Assembly (NCBI RefSeq): GCF_001625305.1 | Contig: NW_017804021.1 | Span: forward strand, 445,839 to 509,838 | DNA: 64,000 nt | Source: Branchiostoma belcheri | Taxonomy: Eukaryota > Chordata > Leptocardii > Amphioxiformes > Branchiostomatidae | Reading direction: 5' to 3' | Shown: piece after piece, positions 10,801 to 23,800 of the stretch | Numbering within the stretch: position 1 is the stretch's first letter | How the letters are laid out: every line of letters begins with the position of its first letter | Made by a program: the position numbers and the translations under genes | Notes under the pieces: model-generated | Database searches by the model: none | What the model saw: only the letters and a program-made list of their open reading frames with translations | Told to the model about the DNA's origin: nothing

Positions 10801-13800
10801 CGGTTGACTTCTTTTTGGGGTGGGGAGTTTTCTCATTGCACGTAGATCGTACACGCTTAGAACTCTGGCCACCTTCCCTAATAGAAGGTGTACTAGGGGG
10901 GAAAAAGCTGGAACGCCTGAATTTTTACTTAAGTTAAATGCCAAGAATATACTGTATACTAGTGTACAGTTATAGTACCATTACGTTATGTGAAACTAAT
11001 ATCTAGGTACACAGCTCGAATTTTGTGTGCACAGAATTGAAGTGCATATGCACCCATTATATTTCCAGCCCTAAGAGAGCATTGTCCTCAAGCAACTTGC
11101 TTGAACCTTTTCCAAGCACAGGTTTGCCCGGGAGCCAGCTGGGATGAGTATTTGTATCTTCCGTGGTCTTTCTTAGATATGTGGGGTCAGAGGTACGGCG
11201 TGAGGAATGTAGACTATCTATGTCTGAATTAGAGGGTACTTGGTAAGGATCTTCCCTCACCCATCTTGTCTGTCCAAGTCGTAAACAGTCCTGTGCCATT
11301 TGGCAGATAGTCATGTCTTGTACACAGTGGCTAGAGAGGGTCTGCATGGGGGGATCCTGGCAGATAGTCGTGTCTTGTACACAATGTCTAGAGAGGGTCT
11401 GCATGGGGGATCCTGGCAGATAGTCGTGTCTTGTACACAATGTCTAGAGAGGGTCTGCAAGGGGGGATCCTTGCAACGCTTAACAGTGAATTTAGGAGAG
11501 GCGACGATGCTTAATGGTAAATTCAGCCAGGCTTGTAATTCAAACATTGAATTTCAATACTTTAAATCAAACGGTTTCAAATCACAGCACTGATAGATGG
11601 AAAGACTAAAGAACTAGAAAGAAATGGACTTTTGGTGCCAAAAGATAAGCATTTTGAGTTGATAAAAAAACTGTTTGTTTTTTTTTGTTTTGCAAATTCA
11701 AAAAGAATGAAGCAGGTGAATCCGAGAATCAACCGTTAACATTGGTGTGGCCAAGTAGTTGATAAAGTTCTGCCACTTCCAAGTACTAGCACACCCAAAT
11801 GTTGTAACCATCTTGTTCCAGGCCTTTTGGTTACGTAGGTTCCTCCTGAACAGATGTTTACCTTGCATTCTTGAACATATTTGTGGAAGTTGTTAACTCC
11901 CTTGAGAATGTTAAGGTGTTGGTTGAGAAGTGACAATTCTATGTTGCATGACTCAGGCAAAGTGGGTGTACTTGGGCTCAGTGCCTGGACAAGCAAACAG
12001 GGCTAAGCACCCAGGTCCAATTCTGTCAACATCTCCGCAGCTCTGGCGTCCTAATATATCAGCCCTGATGTAGGGAGAGAGCTGACCTGGTCTCTCATGT
12101 CCCACATTCCCATATTGTCAGGGATGGGGCCTAGGAAAAAACGTTGGGTTTCCTGTTTCCCGACCAACCCTAAAAAAAACTGTCAACCCCAGCCTTATTT
12201 TGTGTGGAACCCTCCAAGGGACATAAATTTTTCAAGCTGATCAACCTTTTCTAGCTCCATGATCTGACACCTCAGTGATGAAACGTTGTACAATCAGTTT
12301 CCCAACATTGACATTGAAAATGAAAGTGTCCTCATGCAAGAAGTGCTTTGTTTAACCGTATTTAAGTTGGATCACTAGAGATTGACAAAGTCAAAAAAGA
12401 AAGAAAGAAAAAAAGATGATCCCTACCTAACAACCCTAATTTTTTCAGGACTGAAACAGGAAACAATGTTTTTTTTCTAGGCCTGAAAATGTGCCGGAGA
12501 ACTACTGGAATGTATGGGAACTTGGCAGAGATGTTGTGATGAAAACATCCTGAAAGTGTACTTCAAACCACGGACTTCCTTCCATTAGACATGCCCACAG
12601 GCCTCGTGGTCTTCAGTACAGAAACCCGAAGCAGAGGATTTGAGCACCATCGATTTTTCATGACCGAAACACAAAACATCCTCTCATTTGACATAATTGT
12701 CATGTGATGACAAAAATTTTGCCCAATTTCGTCATCTTTGACAGACAAAAATCAGTGTGTGAAAATATAAAAAGAGATGTCATTAAACTAAACTTAGTCT
12801 ACCAACAAAATTTGCTCCTCACAATGCAGGAAATAGCGTTTCAGAGGGAGGCACTCGACATAAATTTACGTTGAACAAAATTGACATGACGGAAAATATT
12901 CTGATTACTCTACACAAAGTCTTCTGGATTTTGTCTAGTCAATAAGAATCAACGGATCAAAGGATCTTACATGCTAACATGCCAGCTCCAAAATACATAT
13001 GCTACCGGTACAATATGTTGGGAGAAAATGAAGTCTTCTTTCACCTTCAAAGTCTTTGCAGTAATGTAAAGTCGTTATCCTTGCATAAGCACAGGCGAAC
13101 TGTGAAGACACAACCTTTCGCCCTGTCTCCTCAACTATGCAAGTAATGTAACGTGTGTCTTTGACTTTGGTCTCCAGGCAGAACTGTTTAAGGTATTTGT
13201 GTATTTGCAGGGAAAGCCGGACAAGCTCCAGTGGTATCAGTACTTATAACACTATATACTGTACAATACTCTTGACTAAGCCCAACTGTCAAGCAACTAG
13301 GGCTGGAAATACTGGGTTCATATGCACTTGTGTGCACACAAAATTGGAGCTGTACACCTAATTTTTTTTTCTGTAGGTGAACAGTGCACCTAGATATTTG
13401 TGTACATAAAGTGCACTACCGGTAGTATACACAAGTGTACAGTATATTTTTGACATTCAAGTGTCAGAAAAAATTAAAACCTCTGTTGTATTACTGTGAG
13501 CCTGTTACTGTTATTACTTGATAAAAATTTAGATATACATGTAATAGAGGCTGTAAGACATGTAATTAGGTTTTACTGACATTTTACTTTTTTTACATTG
13601 TACAACCACAGAATTTTCTGTGCAGCTGAATTTTTTGGTTAGGATTGATTCGCAAAAAATGAATTTCAAGTCCTACCAGTGTCAGTGTACCACAAGCAGA
13701 TGTTGTCCACACAGAACAGGTGTTTCTGCTGCACACAGGCCTAGTCTGTGTGAGGTCTCGGACTTCAAAGCATATATCTTTTGGCAATAATTCATACACG

Positions 13801-15227
13801 GGCATGTTTTTGTTTTCAAAGACACTGTTTTTTTCCTCCCTGGCTTGTGGGATAAAGACTTTTAAAGTCTTCCAGCTTTGCCTCTCAGCTGTTGTTCTTT
13901 TTCCCCAGTCTTCCATTGTCAACTTGAAAAGATGTCTTTTCCTGATATTAATCCAAAGAGGATAGGTTATTTATTTGTCCTGGAGTGGCCTACAAAGCCA
14001 AGGATTCACCATGACCTACATGTATCCCAGCTGTAACCCGGAGCTCGGAAAGTTACACTTCTTATGAGGCCAGAACCTCCCATTAGGGACGGTCCCAAGT
14101 TTATTTCCTTTACTGAGACTTGCCGAAAGGTCCTCTCTTTTGGACAACTTGATGTTGTGTGAAGGAAGTAGCCTCTACCAGGCTTCAGAAGTGGCTGGAA
14201 AGAGTAGAATTTGGCCAGATAATCAGATATCATAATCCCGGAGGAGTGCGCTAAAGTACAGTTTGTGGCAAATTGTACTCAAGCTGTACTCCTTTAGCAG
14301 ACTAACTCCCCTGGTATGTTGTCTTGTCTATTTGGCCAATTTCTACTCTCTCCAGCCACTTCTGAAGCCTGGTAGATGCTATGAGGCTTTAGATACAATA
14401 TTGTCATATCTGCCACGACTTAAGCACCATTAGCTATATGTCATTTCACCCTCCTTTGAAGTTTAAATTGCTGACATTGTTTGTTTTGACATTGAATGTT
14501 TCAGTCTGTTGATTTTGTTACAAAAGCAAACAAGCTGATTCCAAAGGCTATTCAAACAGCCTTTTAACTCCCTTTGCTGAAAAATGCTTGTTTGACAAGT
14601 CTTTATTCTGCCTCCAGTTTTGACAGCATGATTTGTTCACAATGCACTACCATGTCATTACCAACTAATTGAATTGAAAATGAATTTCTTTATTTTAGCT
14701 ACATTGGTACATACAAATAGATTATACTTATAACAAATTGTATACATCTCTAAGAAGATTGTTCCTTTAGTGGCAGTCAATAGAATCTCGTCTATGTAGA
14801 CAGGTGGTCACTATAGAAAGGATGCTTTTGTCAATGGGGAAAACTATCTAAGGGACCACCAAAAAGTCCTTATGTAGAGATGGTTACTTGTACAGGTTTG
14901 ACTGTATTTTGTTATGGTAAACCATACCAGTAGTTTGTATGTCTATAATGATTTGTTATAAAGATTCTATTGTAAAAGCAGTTAGTTCTTACTAACAATG
15001 TTTTTTTGTCTTGTTCCAGTTCTTCCTGGCTAAAAAAGCTGACAGATAACCCAGGTCATAACAAGGTTGTTGTTTATTGTTTACTTTTCTTAACATAACC
15101 TGTTTGTTCTGCACTTTCTGTCAACATTTTCTTTCTCGGGGACATGTTTTGAGAAGTCTTGTCATTGCGATGTTCTTTGCTGTTACAGTTCTTCAAGAAG
15201 AAGAGCGACCTTCCGTTCCATGAGTGA
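7825..15227 (+). CDS. DDX11: DDX11/CHL1-type DNA helicase, 3' end of the gene only
   Basis: Only the C-terminal exons are seen. Exon 7825-7900 encodes a segment ending HYENLCMKAVNQSI and stops in phase 1 (ATAG/GTGAGT). Exon 10471-10625 continues with GRAIRHKDDYATIVLLD and ends in phase 0 (AAG/GTAACA). NLCMKAVNQSIGRAIRH is helicase motif VI of the XPD/FANCJ/DDX11 iron-sulfur superfamily 2, and the following LLDRRY and LPDWI match DDX11 and yeast Chl1. The family unwinds forked and G-quadruplex DNA 5'-3' and supports sister-chromatid cohesion. Two phase-0 terminal exons are possible: 15020-15049 (FFLAKKADR, stop) and 15189-15227 (FFKKKSDLPFHE, stop). Upstream exons (Walker A, Fe-S cysteines, SEGINF-type motif V) are not in the window; an intron of at least 7.8 kb is implied. 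Confidence 0.88.
9008..9130. repeat. Degenerate copy of the CACAAGAAAACAGTTACTC MITE
   Basis: CCAGTTGCTTGAGTGACTGT and TTTTCTTGTGTATCTCATTA near 9080-9112 match the right terminal repeat of the element at 2210-2465. The left part (AAGAAAACTGTCCAGTGACT) is decayed. Located in the intron between DDX11 exons 7825-7900 and 10471-10625. Confidence 0.5.
9485..9785. repeat. Diverged tandem repeat, about three units of 90-110 bp
   Basis: Each unit contains GAAGnnTTATAAT or a variant, ATCAAGTTTnTAAAAnTCTTAACATC and ACAAGGACTTTACAAnTTCC. The units have drifted apart. There is no coding capacity. Located in a DDX11 intron. Confidence 0.6.
11301..11474. repeat. 56-bp tandem repeat, three units
   Basis: Units start at 11301, 11358 and 11413 and read GGCAGATAGTCGTGTCTTGT, ACACAATGTCTAGAGAGGGT, CTGCATGGGGGGATCCT. 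The array abuts the TGCATGGGGGGATCC tip of the ATGCAGGCCC repeat family, so it may be an expanded transposon end. Located in the DDX11 intron before the terminal exons. Confidence 0.85.
14169..14382. mobile_element. MITE, 'TAGCCTCTACCAGGCTTC' family, copy 1
   Basis: Arms TAGCCTCTACCAGGCTTCAG (14169 onward) and CTGAAGCCTGGTAGATGCTA (ending 14382) are inverted repeats that extend about 45 bp, through TGGCTGGAAAGAGTAGAA and TTCTACTCTCTCCAGCCA. Further in, TTTGGCCA and TGGCCAA also mirror each other. Close relatives are at 17349-17562, 20727-20839 and 31040-31246. It lies in the last DDX11 intron. Confidence 0.8.
15020..15049 (+). CDS. DDX11: DDX11 candidate terminal exon A
   Basis: TTGTTCCAG precedes a phase-0 frame of nine codons, FFLAKKADR, then TAA. 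It joins in frame to the AAG that ends exon 10471-10625. It lies 139 bases before a second candidate with the same first two residues. Which one is used, or whether both are, cannot be decided from sequence. Confidence 0.55.
   Translation, partial: FFLAKKADR
15189..15227 (+). CDS. DDX11: DDX11 candidate terminal exon B
   Basis: TTGCTGTTACAG precedes a phase-0 frame FFKKKSDLPFHE, then TGA. The basic FFKKK start parallels candidate A (FFLAKK). The acceptor has a reasonable pyrimidine tract. It could be the alternative or the real last exon. Confidence 0.5.
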   Translation, partial: FFKKKSDLPFHE

Positions 15228-15254
15228 AGAAAGCTGTGATGAGCAGCTACGGCT

Positions 15255-15610
15255 GACAAAGATGATGCAGCATTTCAGCAGGGCATACTGCACCTGCATG
15301 AAACCTGTAATGTGCTGTCTATAGCACTTCAGCAAAACATCTTGTTTAAGATTGTATTCCTGTATTTAGGATAACATCCCGTCTATAGTTTTCAAATATT
15401 GTGTAGGAAAAGATATTGGACAACGGGCAAAATCCTGATGCAATGTCGACCAACATCCAACAGAAACCATGAAAAATCTGGGTTTTGCAGAGGTGTGGTA
15501 TGCTCTGCCAACATGCAACCCTGTGCAAAGCGAGAGATTGTTGCACACTCTGAAATCATTTTTAAAAATTGGCACGTATTAAAAGATGGTGCAAAATAAG
15601 CAGAATTTGT
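15255..15610. repeat. Dispersed element related to 46739-47133 and 16460-16610
   Basis: Shared segments include a GTACTGCACCTGC-like start (GGGCATACTGCACCTGCATG), AACATCCAACAGAAACCATG / AAAATCCAACGAAAACCGTG, AAAATCnGGGnTT and AAAGATATTGGACAACGGGC. The related piece at 16460-16610 is in the opposite orientation. Non-coding DNA-transposon remnant. Confidence 0.55.
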
Positions 15611-15782
15611 TGGGGTTTTTTTCATCACCCTCTTGCACCAAATTGGAGATCTCCTACAAACATGATCAGTGAATGAATTTGGTGTGGCCTTCCCAGTGTT
15701 GTACCAGCAGGATGTGGCACCTTACTGCTCACAGCTGGGCCTCCCTGGGCTGTCAAGGCCTGCTAATCCTGCCCTGCTAGAT

Positions 15783-16090
15783 TAGCCTGGATACCAGACT
15801 GCTTCCAGAAGGCTTACATAGCCCAGCTCCTCACTCCAGGGCCAACATGCCCCAAGGAAATTTTCCAACAGTCCCCCATGAATTAGTAGCAACGTAAGTT
15901 TCGAATTCTTCCCTGCGTGGCTATAGCCAAAGGGATAGGTGCACGCAGTAATCTCCAAGCAGATCCTAAGGTGGCAAGACAACAGTAGACATTGGCCAGA
16001 AGAGTGAGCATTAGCCCTAGTGGCTAATGGTCACTCCTCTGGCTAAGGGATACTGTTGGATCTTGTTGCCTTGTTCTGGCATCCAGGCTA
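15783..16090. mobile_element. MITE, 'TAGCCTGGATACCAGAC' family
   Basis: It starts TAGCCTGGATACCAGACTGC and ends TTCTGGCATCCAGGCTA, the inverted terminal repeat. It includes the family's internal GGGCCAACATGCCCCAAGGA. Relatives are at 26138-26283, about 27230-27315, 53530-53690 and 55566-55731. Confidence 0.75.
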
Positions 16091-17348
16091 ATGCTAGATG
16101 TGCTTCACGACTTATAATGGAGTAGACAGGTGTTCCACCTGTAAAAGGGTTCCTCCTTGGGCTGACCTTGGCATTGGGGTGACAAGGGGTCAGGGTGTGC
16201 TTCCTCTAGGAGGGCCTGCATGGGGATCCTGACAATACTTGACACTGAATTCAGTAAGACTGTCTAGTATTTTACTAAATTCAGGAAGATTATGCAAAAT
16301 GTGGCTACGAATTATGGATGGTTCCCTCTTTGACCACATGTGGTTATCACGTGTCTTCTCTGTAGTTTGTGTACTGTAGACAATCCATCATATTGGTCAT
16401 AAGGCAATAGGAGTTGAACTTGAAACAACCCATGGGGATTACTTCTTAGTATAAAGTGGACCAGCAGAGTGGATTTTTCATGGTTTTCTTTAGATGTTAT
16501 GTCAACGTTGCATCAGAATTTTGCCTGTTGCAGACGATATCTTTTCCGTCGCACCATTTATGAAAACTATAGACAGGGTGTCGTCCATAAATACACATAT
16601 ATGACCTTTTAAAAGATTTTCAACGTGTTATTCACAATACCGATTTTGCTTAGGCACAGTATATTATACATAACATTAGGATGGACTGTAGTTGCCATTT
16701 GCTTCCTCTAGCTGCAAATGCAAGTGTCTGATATATATAGGTTGTTAGTCAAAAATATAGACATTTCAAAAAGTCTAAGATCTACTGTGCGTCCTCTTGC
16801 TTGAGGTCTATCCAACACCTGCTTACTTACATTCCAAGTGGCACTTAAAGACACCAGAAGACTCTGTATCTCCAGTTCATCCTTAAAGTTGTTTAGTCTC
16901 AGGGATGATCAGTCAGTTAGCCCATCACTGAGAAAAGAATCTGGAGGATTTCGGACTAGGCTATAATTCTTGGTATGACACACCAGTCTAAATTGTGTGC
17001 TGAGGTTAAGTGGAGAAGTGCGGTTGTACGGGACCACCAGAGTCGTCTTTCAGTCTTGGCGACTTTCTCAAGGAAGGAAATACGGTACAGAGAAGTCATG
17101 TAAACATAAACATTGTATCCAGCCAGATTCCTGTTTTATTCTGTTACGATGTTTAACATCTTGTTCCTTGCAATGTTGAAATCTTTGAAGTACATGTAAA
17201 TGTAACAATATGACGTTCAATACATTGGTATTGCCTTTTACATTGCAAGTTGTAGAAATCATTTCATGCATAGATTTTGCCTACTACAATAGCAGTCTTT
17301 ACAAGTCTGGCTTTTGGAGGGCTTTTTTTCTGATCGCATATCAGTTCT

Positions 17349-17562
17349 TAGCCTCTTCAAGGCTTCAGAGGCACCTGGAAAGAGTAGAAATTGGCCGAAT
17401 AGACAGATAACATGCCAGAAGAGTTAGCTTGCTGACAGAGTACAGTTTGCTGCCCTGAACTATATACATGTACTCCTTTAGCGGACTAACCCCCTGCATG
17501 TTATCTGTCTATTTTGCCAATTTCTACTCTTTCCAGATGTCACTGAAGCCTGGTAGAGGCTA
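17349..17562. mobile_element. MITE, 'TAGCCTCTACCAGGCTTC' family, copy 2
   Basis: The left arm from 17349 (TAGCCTCTTCAAGGCTTCAG) and right arm ending 17562 (CTGAAGCCTGGTAGAGGCTA) are inverted. Inner inverted segments are ATAGACAGATAACATGC and GCATGTTATCTGTCTAT. It is the same family and size as the copy at 14169-14382. Confidence 0.8.
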
Positions 17563-18065
17563 ATATAACCAGAAGAAAGCATGTTATAGGCCAAAAAAGC
17601 CCTACGGTTACCCCTGGAGCCAGAGGTTAGATGTCACACCTAGAAGTAAAATCAAACTGGCCAGCTGCATCTCTGACAATCCTTCTTGTAATTGCTGTTA
17701 AACACTTAACCGCTCGCAGTCCTGTCTTTCTATTTCATTTTTCCTAAAGTAGCCCTTACAGTGTGATATGTTGAAGAAGAAAGCACAAATTGGTAAAGTC
17801 AACACAGCTGGCAATGGGAAACTAGTACCAGATGTTACTACACAGTCTAGTCTGGCCTAGCTTTTTAGTGTTCAACACTTTAGCTGTGGTATCAGGGAAA
17901 AGGAGGTTTTCACACCATTTTTTTTTAATTCATGATTGTTCTTTTTTGTAGTCATACAAGGGAGACATAGTCATGGTGTCATGGTTTTGCACTGAAAAAA
18001 ATGTGCAAAATGAAACCACCGCAAAAGTTTTGCAATTTACAGTACTCGATCTTCCATTGAGGAGT

Positions 18066-18216
18066 AGCTTGGCTACCAAAGCCATTTTAGCTGCCAAATC
18101 TCATCCTCTCTGCAAATAGTGGAGAGGACAAAAGAGACTCGGAGGCTAGAAAATAATAGGTTAGCAGAGAGGACGAAAGAGACTTGGCAGCTAAATTAGG
18201 ATTGGTAGCCAGGCTA
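18066..18216. mobile_element. Foldback element with about 50-bp arms
   Basis: The left arm TAGCTTGGCTACCAAAGCCA through CATCCTCTCTGC pairs with the right arm GCAGAGAGGACGAAAG through TTGGTAGCCAGGCTA. Pieces of the same kind (TTTTGGCTGCCAAGT) are found at 3155-3225. Non-coding. Confidence 0.7.
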
Positions 18217-20726
18217 GAGTCGGAGACTACCACCCCAGGTGTGACTAAACTTTTAAGTCTGGCCTTTAGTGTGTTTGTTTTACAGCACACCTCTCAGGAC
18301 ACGCACTCTGATCTCTTCATGCCCTCTCCACAGGATAGTAGACTTACACTTTCTCACCTCGCCCCCCTCCCCACTGTGTCCAAGGTGAATCCTAGGGGCA
18401 GGGAGGTTTTGTCCCAGGCCAGGGGTGTGTGGGAAAGGATGTCTCACTGATAGCTGTGTAGCCTGACTTGGCAGTTTGGTAACCAGGCTGCATGCGTGGC
18501 TTTTGGACAAGGGGGCACTTTGCTGGTAGCCTAATATACTGAATAGCAAAGTTCTTTCAACCACTTGTTAACAATAGGTGATGACAGTCTGTCATCTTCA
18601 TCAGGGCAATTATGACTGGTTTACTGTGCACTAGTACTGAAGCTTGGTATTATCACTAACAATGTGACCCCAAACTTTTAAAGTTATGTTTTATTTAGAT
18701 GAACATATGCTGAATCATGAATATTGGTTTCAAACCACAGAATGAATACAGTACTGTATGAAACGATTTTGGTTCCTTTTAGGAAAGTGAGCAATTATGT
18801 CAAAAGTGGATTTTCGATGTTGCAAAGATTGCCTTTTGAAAAACTGTAAAGTTGTCTACACTGAATGTTACATTGTGTACAACTTTCAGGAATTGGTCTC
18901 TAGAGACTTAAAGGGAAATTACTTTTCTGAACTACAATTCAAGTCTACCACAAAAAAAAACAGTTTAGAGATGACCATTATCATCCTCGTTAATTGGTAA
19001 TTATGTGTGCAGCAATTTCACACCTACAACAAGGCCCCATAGGGATGTATAATTAGTGCCTAATGTGTGTGTAGGTGGTACAACAGGGCCGAGATAACCA
19101 TGAACCTCTGCAGCACCATGGCCACACACAGAGTCGACATTTTTTTGTTCTTTTGGTCAATTTACTTTGGAATGTCACGTATTGCGATTTGGTTTTGATG
19201 TGTGCCGCCAAGTAGAAATGGCAGGCCTTGACTGGAAGCTGAAGGGCTGAATACCTACATAGCACAGCTTTTTTCTGTCACATCAAATTCTATACTATTT
19301 CTCTTTATTTGCAACAAGGATGGAAGAACTGCACACTGATCTTCCAGACACTACAATGATTGATAAACATTCAGGAAAATAGTTATTTGAATATCAGCAA
19401 ATGACCCATGGCCATTCAATACAATTGTTACAAGTAATATTTATTCAAGTTTAACCTCCTTGGCTTGTTGCAAAGTCTTTCCCGAAGGCTTATTGCAAGT
19501 CGCACAACTGAAAGATTAAGCCATCCAATGCAATTTAAGGGCTGCAAAGCAAAAAAAAAAATTCTGGAAGAGGAAATCTGTCTGATATTGACATTTACTG
19601 TCATTTCTTAGCACATTTTCTTCATCATTTCTTACTTGAAGTGTTTGAAATAGCGCCAAAAACAAGCTACATGTATATGATGCATCTCCTTCGTTTTTGG
19701 TACCACTTATAAATAGCTAGAACTAGCCTGCGATACAAAACATGCAAGCATTTTCTGTCAGTGTCATCACATTCAAAGTTTGCCTTACAGATGTCAGTAT
19801 GCTATGGGATAGTATTGATCCAACTTGCTAAATTAAAGTTAAAAGAATGACCAGAAAATTTACTAATAGTATTCTGAAAATCCAGAACAGTGTGAATTGG
19901 TACACAAATGGAGGTCCGACCAACCGGACCCATGGAGTGCAAAAGACTGTCTCGACATGCAAAGTTCAAACCCAAGAATGCTGCTAAGGCCATGTTGATT
20001 TGATTATGTGGATGACATCCGCACTTGCATGAATTTTCGTCTGCGAAAGTTTTCGACCATACTGTAAATCGTACAAAGTAGCTGCAAAATGGGAAAATAT
20101 ATGCTGTACTGATTTTTTTTTTAAATTGGAAAATGATACTTATGTCAAAGAATGCCAAAATCAATTCCAAATAACAAGAAAATGTGAAGGAATGAAAATG
20201 AAGAGTCTATTATTCACCATGGCAATAAAATATTACTCTGTGTGTTCAGTGATTTGTTCAACCTAGATTTCAAAATAAAAGCAACTTTTTTTGCCAAACT
20301 TTTTTTTATTCGCACGCTCGCATCAGTTTTGGGTTTCCCATGGAATGCCATCCATATAATCAAGTCAACATGGCCTAATGCAAGGATTGGGCTGGTTCTT
20401 ATCCGGATCCTTACACCTGCTTGGAGATTAGGACGCCCCCTCTACACCGGACCTCACACTTGATCGCCAAACCAGCGGGGAAAACCACACATTATAGCAG
20501 GTAATCAGGCAGTCATCAGTGGCCTTCCACCGGGAATTCTCACCTTGGTATTACACGGTGGTGGACGGCTAGGACCCCCGCTGGTAGGCTCTAAAGACTT
20601 GATGGTCAATTCAAAGTTTATTGCAAAACAACAGGTACAATGTAATGTTGCACAAGACTACTAGCTATTACATAAATGTAGTGCAATTTGCTCGCAGATT
20701 CTAAGCTATACAATATTGATGGAAGA

Positions 20727-20839
20727 CAGGCTTCGGGAAGTGGTTGGAAACAGTAGAAAATGGCCAAATAGACGATAACATGTCGAGAGCTAAAGAGTAC
20801 AGTATGCCGCTTCCCGAAGCCTGGTGGTGGTAGAGGCTA
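20727..20839. mobile_element. MITE, 'TAGCCTCTACCAGGCTTC' family, short copy 3
   Basis: ACAGGCTTCGGGAAGTGGTT at the left is mirrored by CCGCTTCCCGAAGCCTGGTG at the right. Internal TGGCCAAATAGACGATAACA is the family signature. Shorter than the other copies. Confidence 0.65.
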
Positions 20840-23800
20840 CGAAAGTTACTGAAAAGAAAATGTTGAAAGTGTTTGCAAAAAAATAAATGATTAACATTGA
20901 GGGAAACGACAATTATCATTACTGTATAAAGTCTACAAAATGTTGAATTTCAATATGTAAATTTTCGGAAAAAATCTGAGCTATTTGTCACTAGATAGAC
21001 GGATGGCTTGACGACCGCGCCCACCTCTACAAACAGATGAATCGGTAGGGTTGATTTTGTTGGTTTTTTTTCTGCGTTTCCTAGAGCTTGATCTATAAAC
21101 GGCTTGCTCGTGGCCACCCTGTTGAGGAATCGTCGGTGAAGAGTAGAGGAATCGTTCCTAAAAGTGCATTACTAGAGCACTAAAATGTTGCAAAAACAGC
21201 GACCGAACAGACTGATAATGATCCTTACATCTGCTTGAAGAATACCCCCCTCCCCACCCGTAGCTAACTCATCCACACCACGGTGGGTCCGGACATGACC
21301 GGCACTTGGCGTAATTATCAACATCATTAGTGCGCTTGGGCTGTAGATTAACATTGTCGTTTTTGTGTTCATCTTCCTTGCCCTCTATTGTCCTAATCTT
21401 GTCTCCCTAATTGCTTCCCCGCCTTGAGTAATGATGCTGTTCTCTCGGACCATACACAAACGCGAGAAAATCCACGCCCCACCAATTAAGAAATGTGTCG
21501 TAATTGGAGCACTTTCACACCTCCCTGGATAAGCTTATTGTTCGTCTCTGTGTGCTAAAAACGACTGTCAGGGCTAGCTGGTGATTATACCGCCAAACTT
21601 TCACACAACTTGAGCTAGCACTGCATACTTGAAACAAGTGGCAAACTATTATTTTTAGACAAATTTTTCAAACGTCAATGATACGTCATTGCGGGGATGT
21701 GGTGGAAAGTTACTCTTCCAAAATCGTCTACAAAGGTGTTTCCACCGTCTGTAATTGAAATACATTGCCAATAACCCAATAAGGCCCCCTAAGTTCCACC
21801 AGAGGACGCTCGTTGAGCGACTAAAAATGGATTCGAATTACCCTTGATTTTATAACTGGACACGATGTTTATGATGTGATTTAAAAGGCAACAAAACGTG
21901 GTGAAAATCGTTCTTGATGTATGAAATTCGCCGAGTGAGCTGTCAAAGTTTGGGTCGTTCGGAAGTCTCAGCCTCTAGTGAAAAGAGGGTGTTATCACTG
22001 ATATATGAAGCTTATGTTCTCCGTCCTAAAATACCTTGCAGATAGCCTGACAGAAGCACGCTTCTTCAAGTTCTTGCATCTGTCAGGGACAGAGAGAGTT
22101 ATAGTGTTACACAGACTACCTTGCCGTGCCTGTCCCTATGACCTGTTCCCACGTCCTTGAGGTTTTGATTTGCCCCTACAGCGGCACTGGTAAATGGGCC
22201 GGGCACCCTCCCCTGGAGCTGACAAATTTCTGTCAAGACGCCTTAACTAGGCTCCATTAGGTTAGACGGGGATTTCCTGCCCGCACGGTTCCTGAAACAA
22301 GTGCAAGTGGCCCCTGTCGGCGGGAACTCGGGACCCATCCCCGCCAATTTCCCCCCGTGCGCCTGACGGTTCTCCGCCAGCTGCGAGCGGTTATATCATC
22401 TGTTCATCAACATTAAAGAACGGTGTAAATAAGGCCCAGGCACACTTCCCCGCTGAAACTGTACTACCAGATGGGATGTTTAGTATCAGGGCTTGGACTA
22501 CTATCTTTACTTTCCATGCGAATGGCGTAGAGATCATTATTTCAATTCCGTTCACAGTGCGCGACCGCAGAGATACGGAAAGCCAGGATTTATATTGTGG
22601 ATTCTCTCTGTGATATTTTTCACGTCAGCATTTTCCTAGTCGCGCTATTACACGATATATGACATAATGTCCTTGATGTTAGCAAATGTCGGTGGTGGTT
22701 TGAGACACTTCGGAACACGATTTGCCTAAGTTTGACGGTAAGCCATGCAGTGGCTGCTGGTGAGAGAAACCACTTTTTGTGAAAATACGTTGATTTATCA
22801 TAGTTATTTTAGAAATCTAAAATGTATATGTTGTTTATCTGCAGCGTTCCTAAGAAAGGGAATTACCAGATAACTTTTTGTTGGGCGTGCACGGGGTGTT
22901 TTAAGAGTTCTCCTTAGGAAAAGTCGCGCTCTGGGAGACGCCATTTTGTTCTGTGCAGACAGACACTCTTTAGCCCTCCGGTCCGGGATAAGAAGCTCGA
23001 TTTCCTTGGAATTTTCTTCGTGGCTGTAGGTCCGACTGCAAGGGAATAGCAAGAATACCAATGCGTTCCCGTAGAAATGAAATATTTCAGACTCATCTGG
23101 ACAGTTGTAGAAGGCACTTTAACGACCAGGCAAACTTTGCATTTTAAACTGTTGTATCAAAACATTATGTATGGGTCTTTTCAAGAATACATGATTGGTT
23201 GGTGAAGATTCAAAAGACACTGCTTGAATAAGACTTCATTGTTCAAGAATGCAATATGGACTCGTCAAAACTACCAAAAATCGTGCGAACTTCTGACACA
23301 TTCGCATGTTTGACGGCAGCTTCTTCAGCAGACCACTAACAACCTCGCCGACCAAATCCCAACCACAGACGACGTTCCTCAAGAGTAACTCCCAACCATG
23401 GTCAGGAGATGGTCGGGAGGCCAATGCCCATGGTCGGCTGTGGGTCGGTTTTGTGTGACAGGAGACAAGTACGTAGACATGTTTATCCTACTGAAGTATG
23501 CGGACTGTTCTCCGGTGTGGTCCCGAGTATTACTGTATCGCGGGCTTCGGACGCGTGTGCGATGTAATTTATTTTATTTCGGCACGTCTTGCAAGTGTAC
23601 AAGGGCCTACTTAGTACAAGACCTTGTCTAGGCGCCTTCTTTCGTGCCTAGCCAAAGTCTGCCCGACACAGGGACTAGGGAGTCGTTCCCCCGTCGGTTT
23701 GGGATTTAGAAAATCTGCAGGCCGAAGTCCACAAATGTTTGGTTCTGAAACTGGCGGGTAATCCGCCATGCAGGAAATACGGATAGCCGAATGTTTGCAA

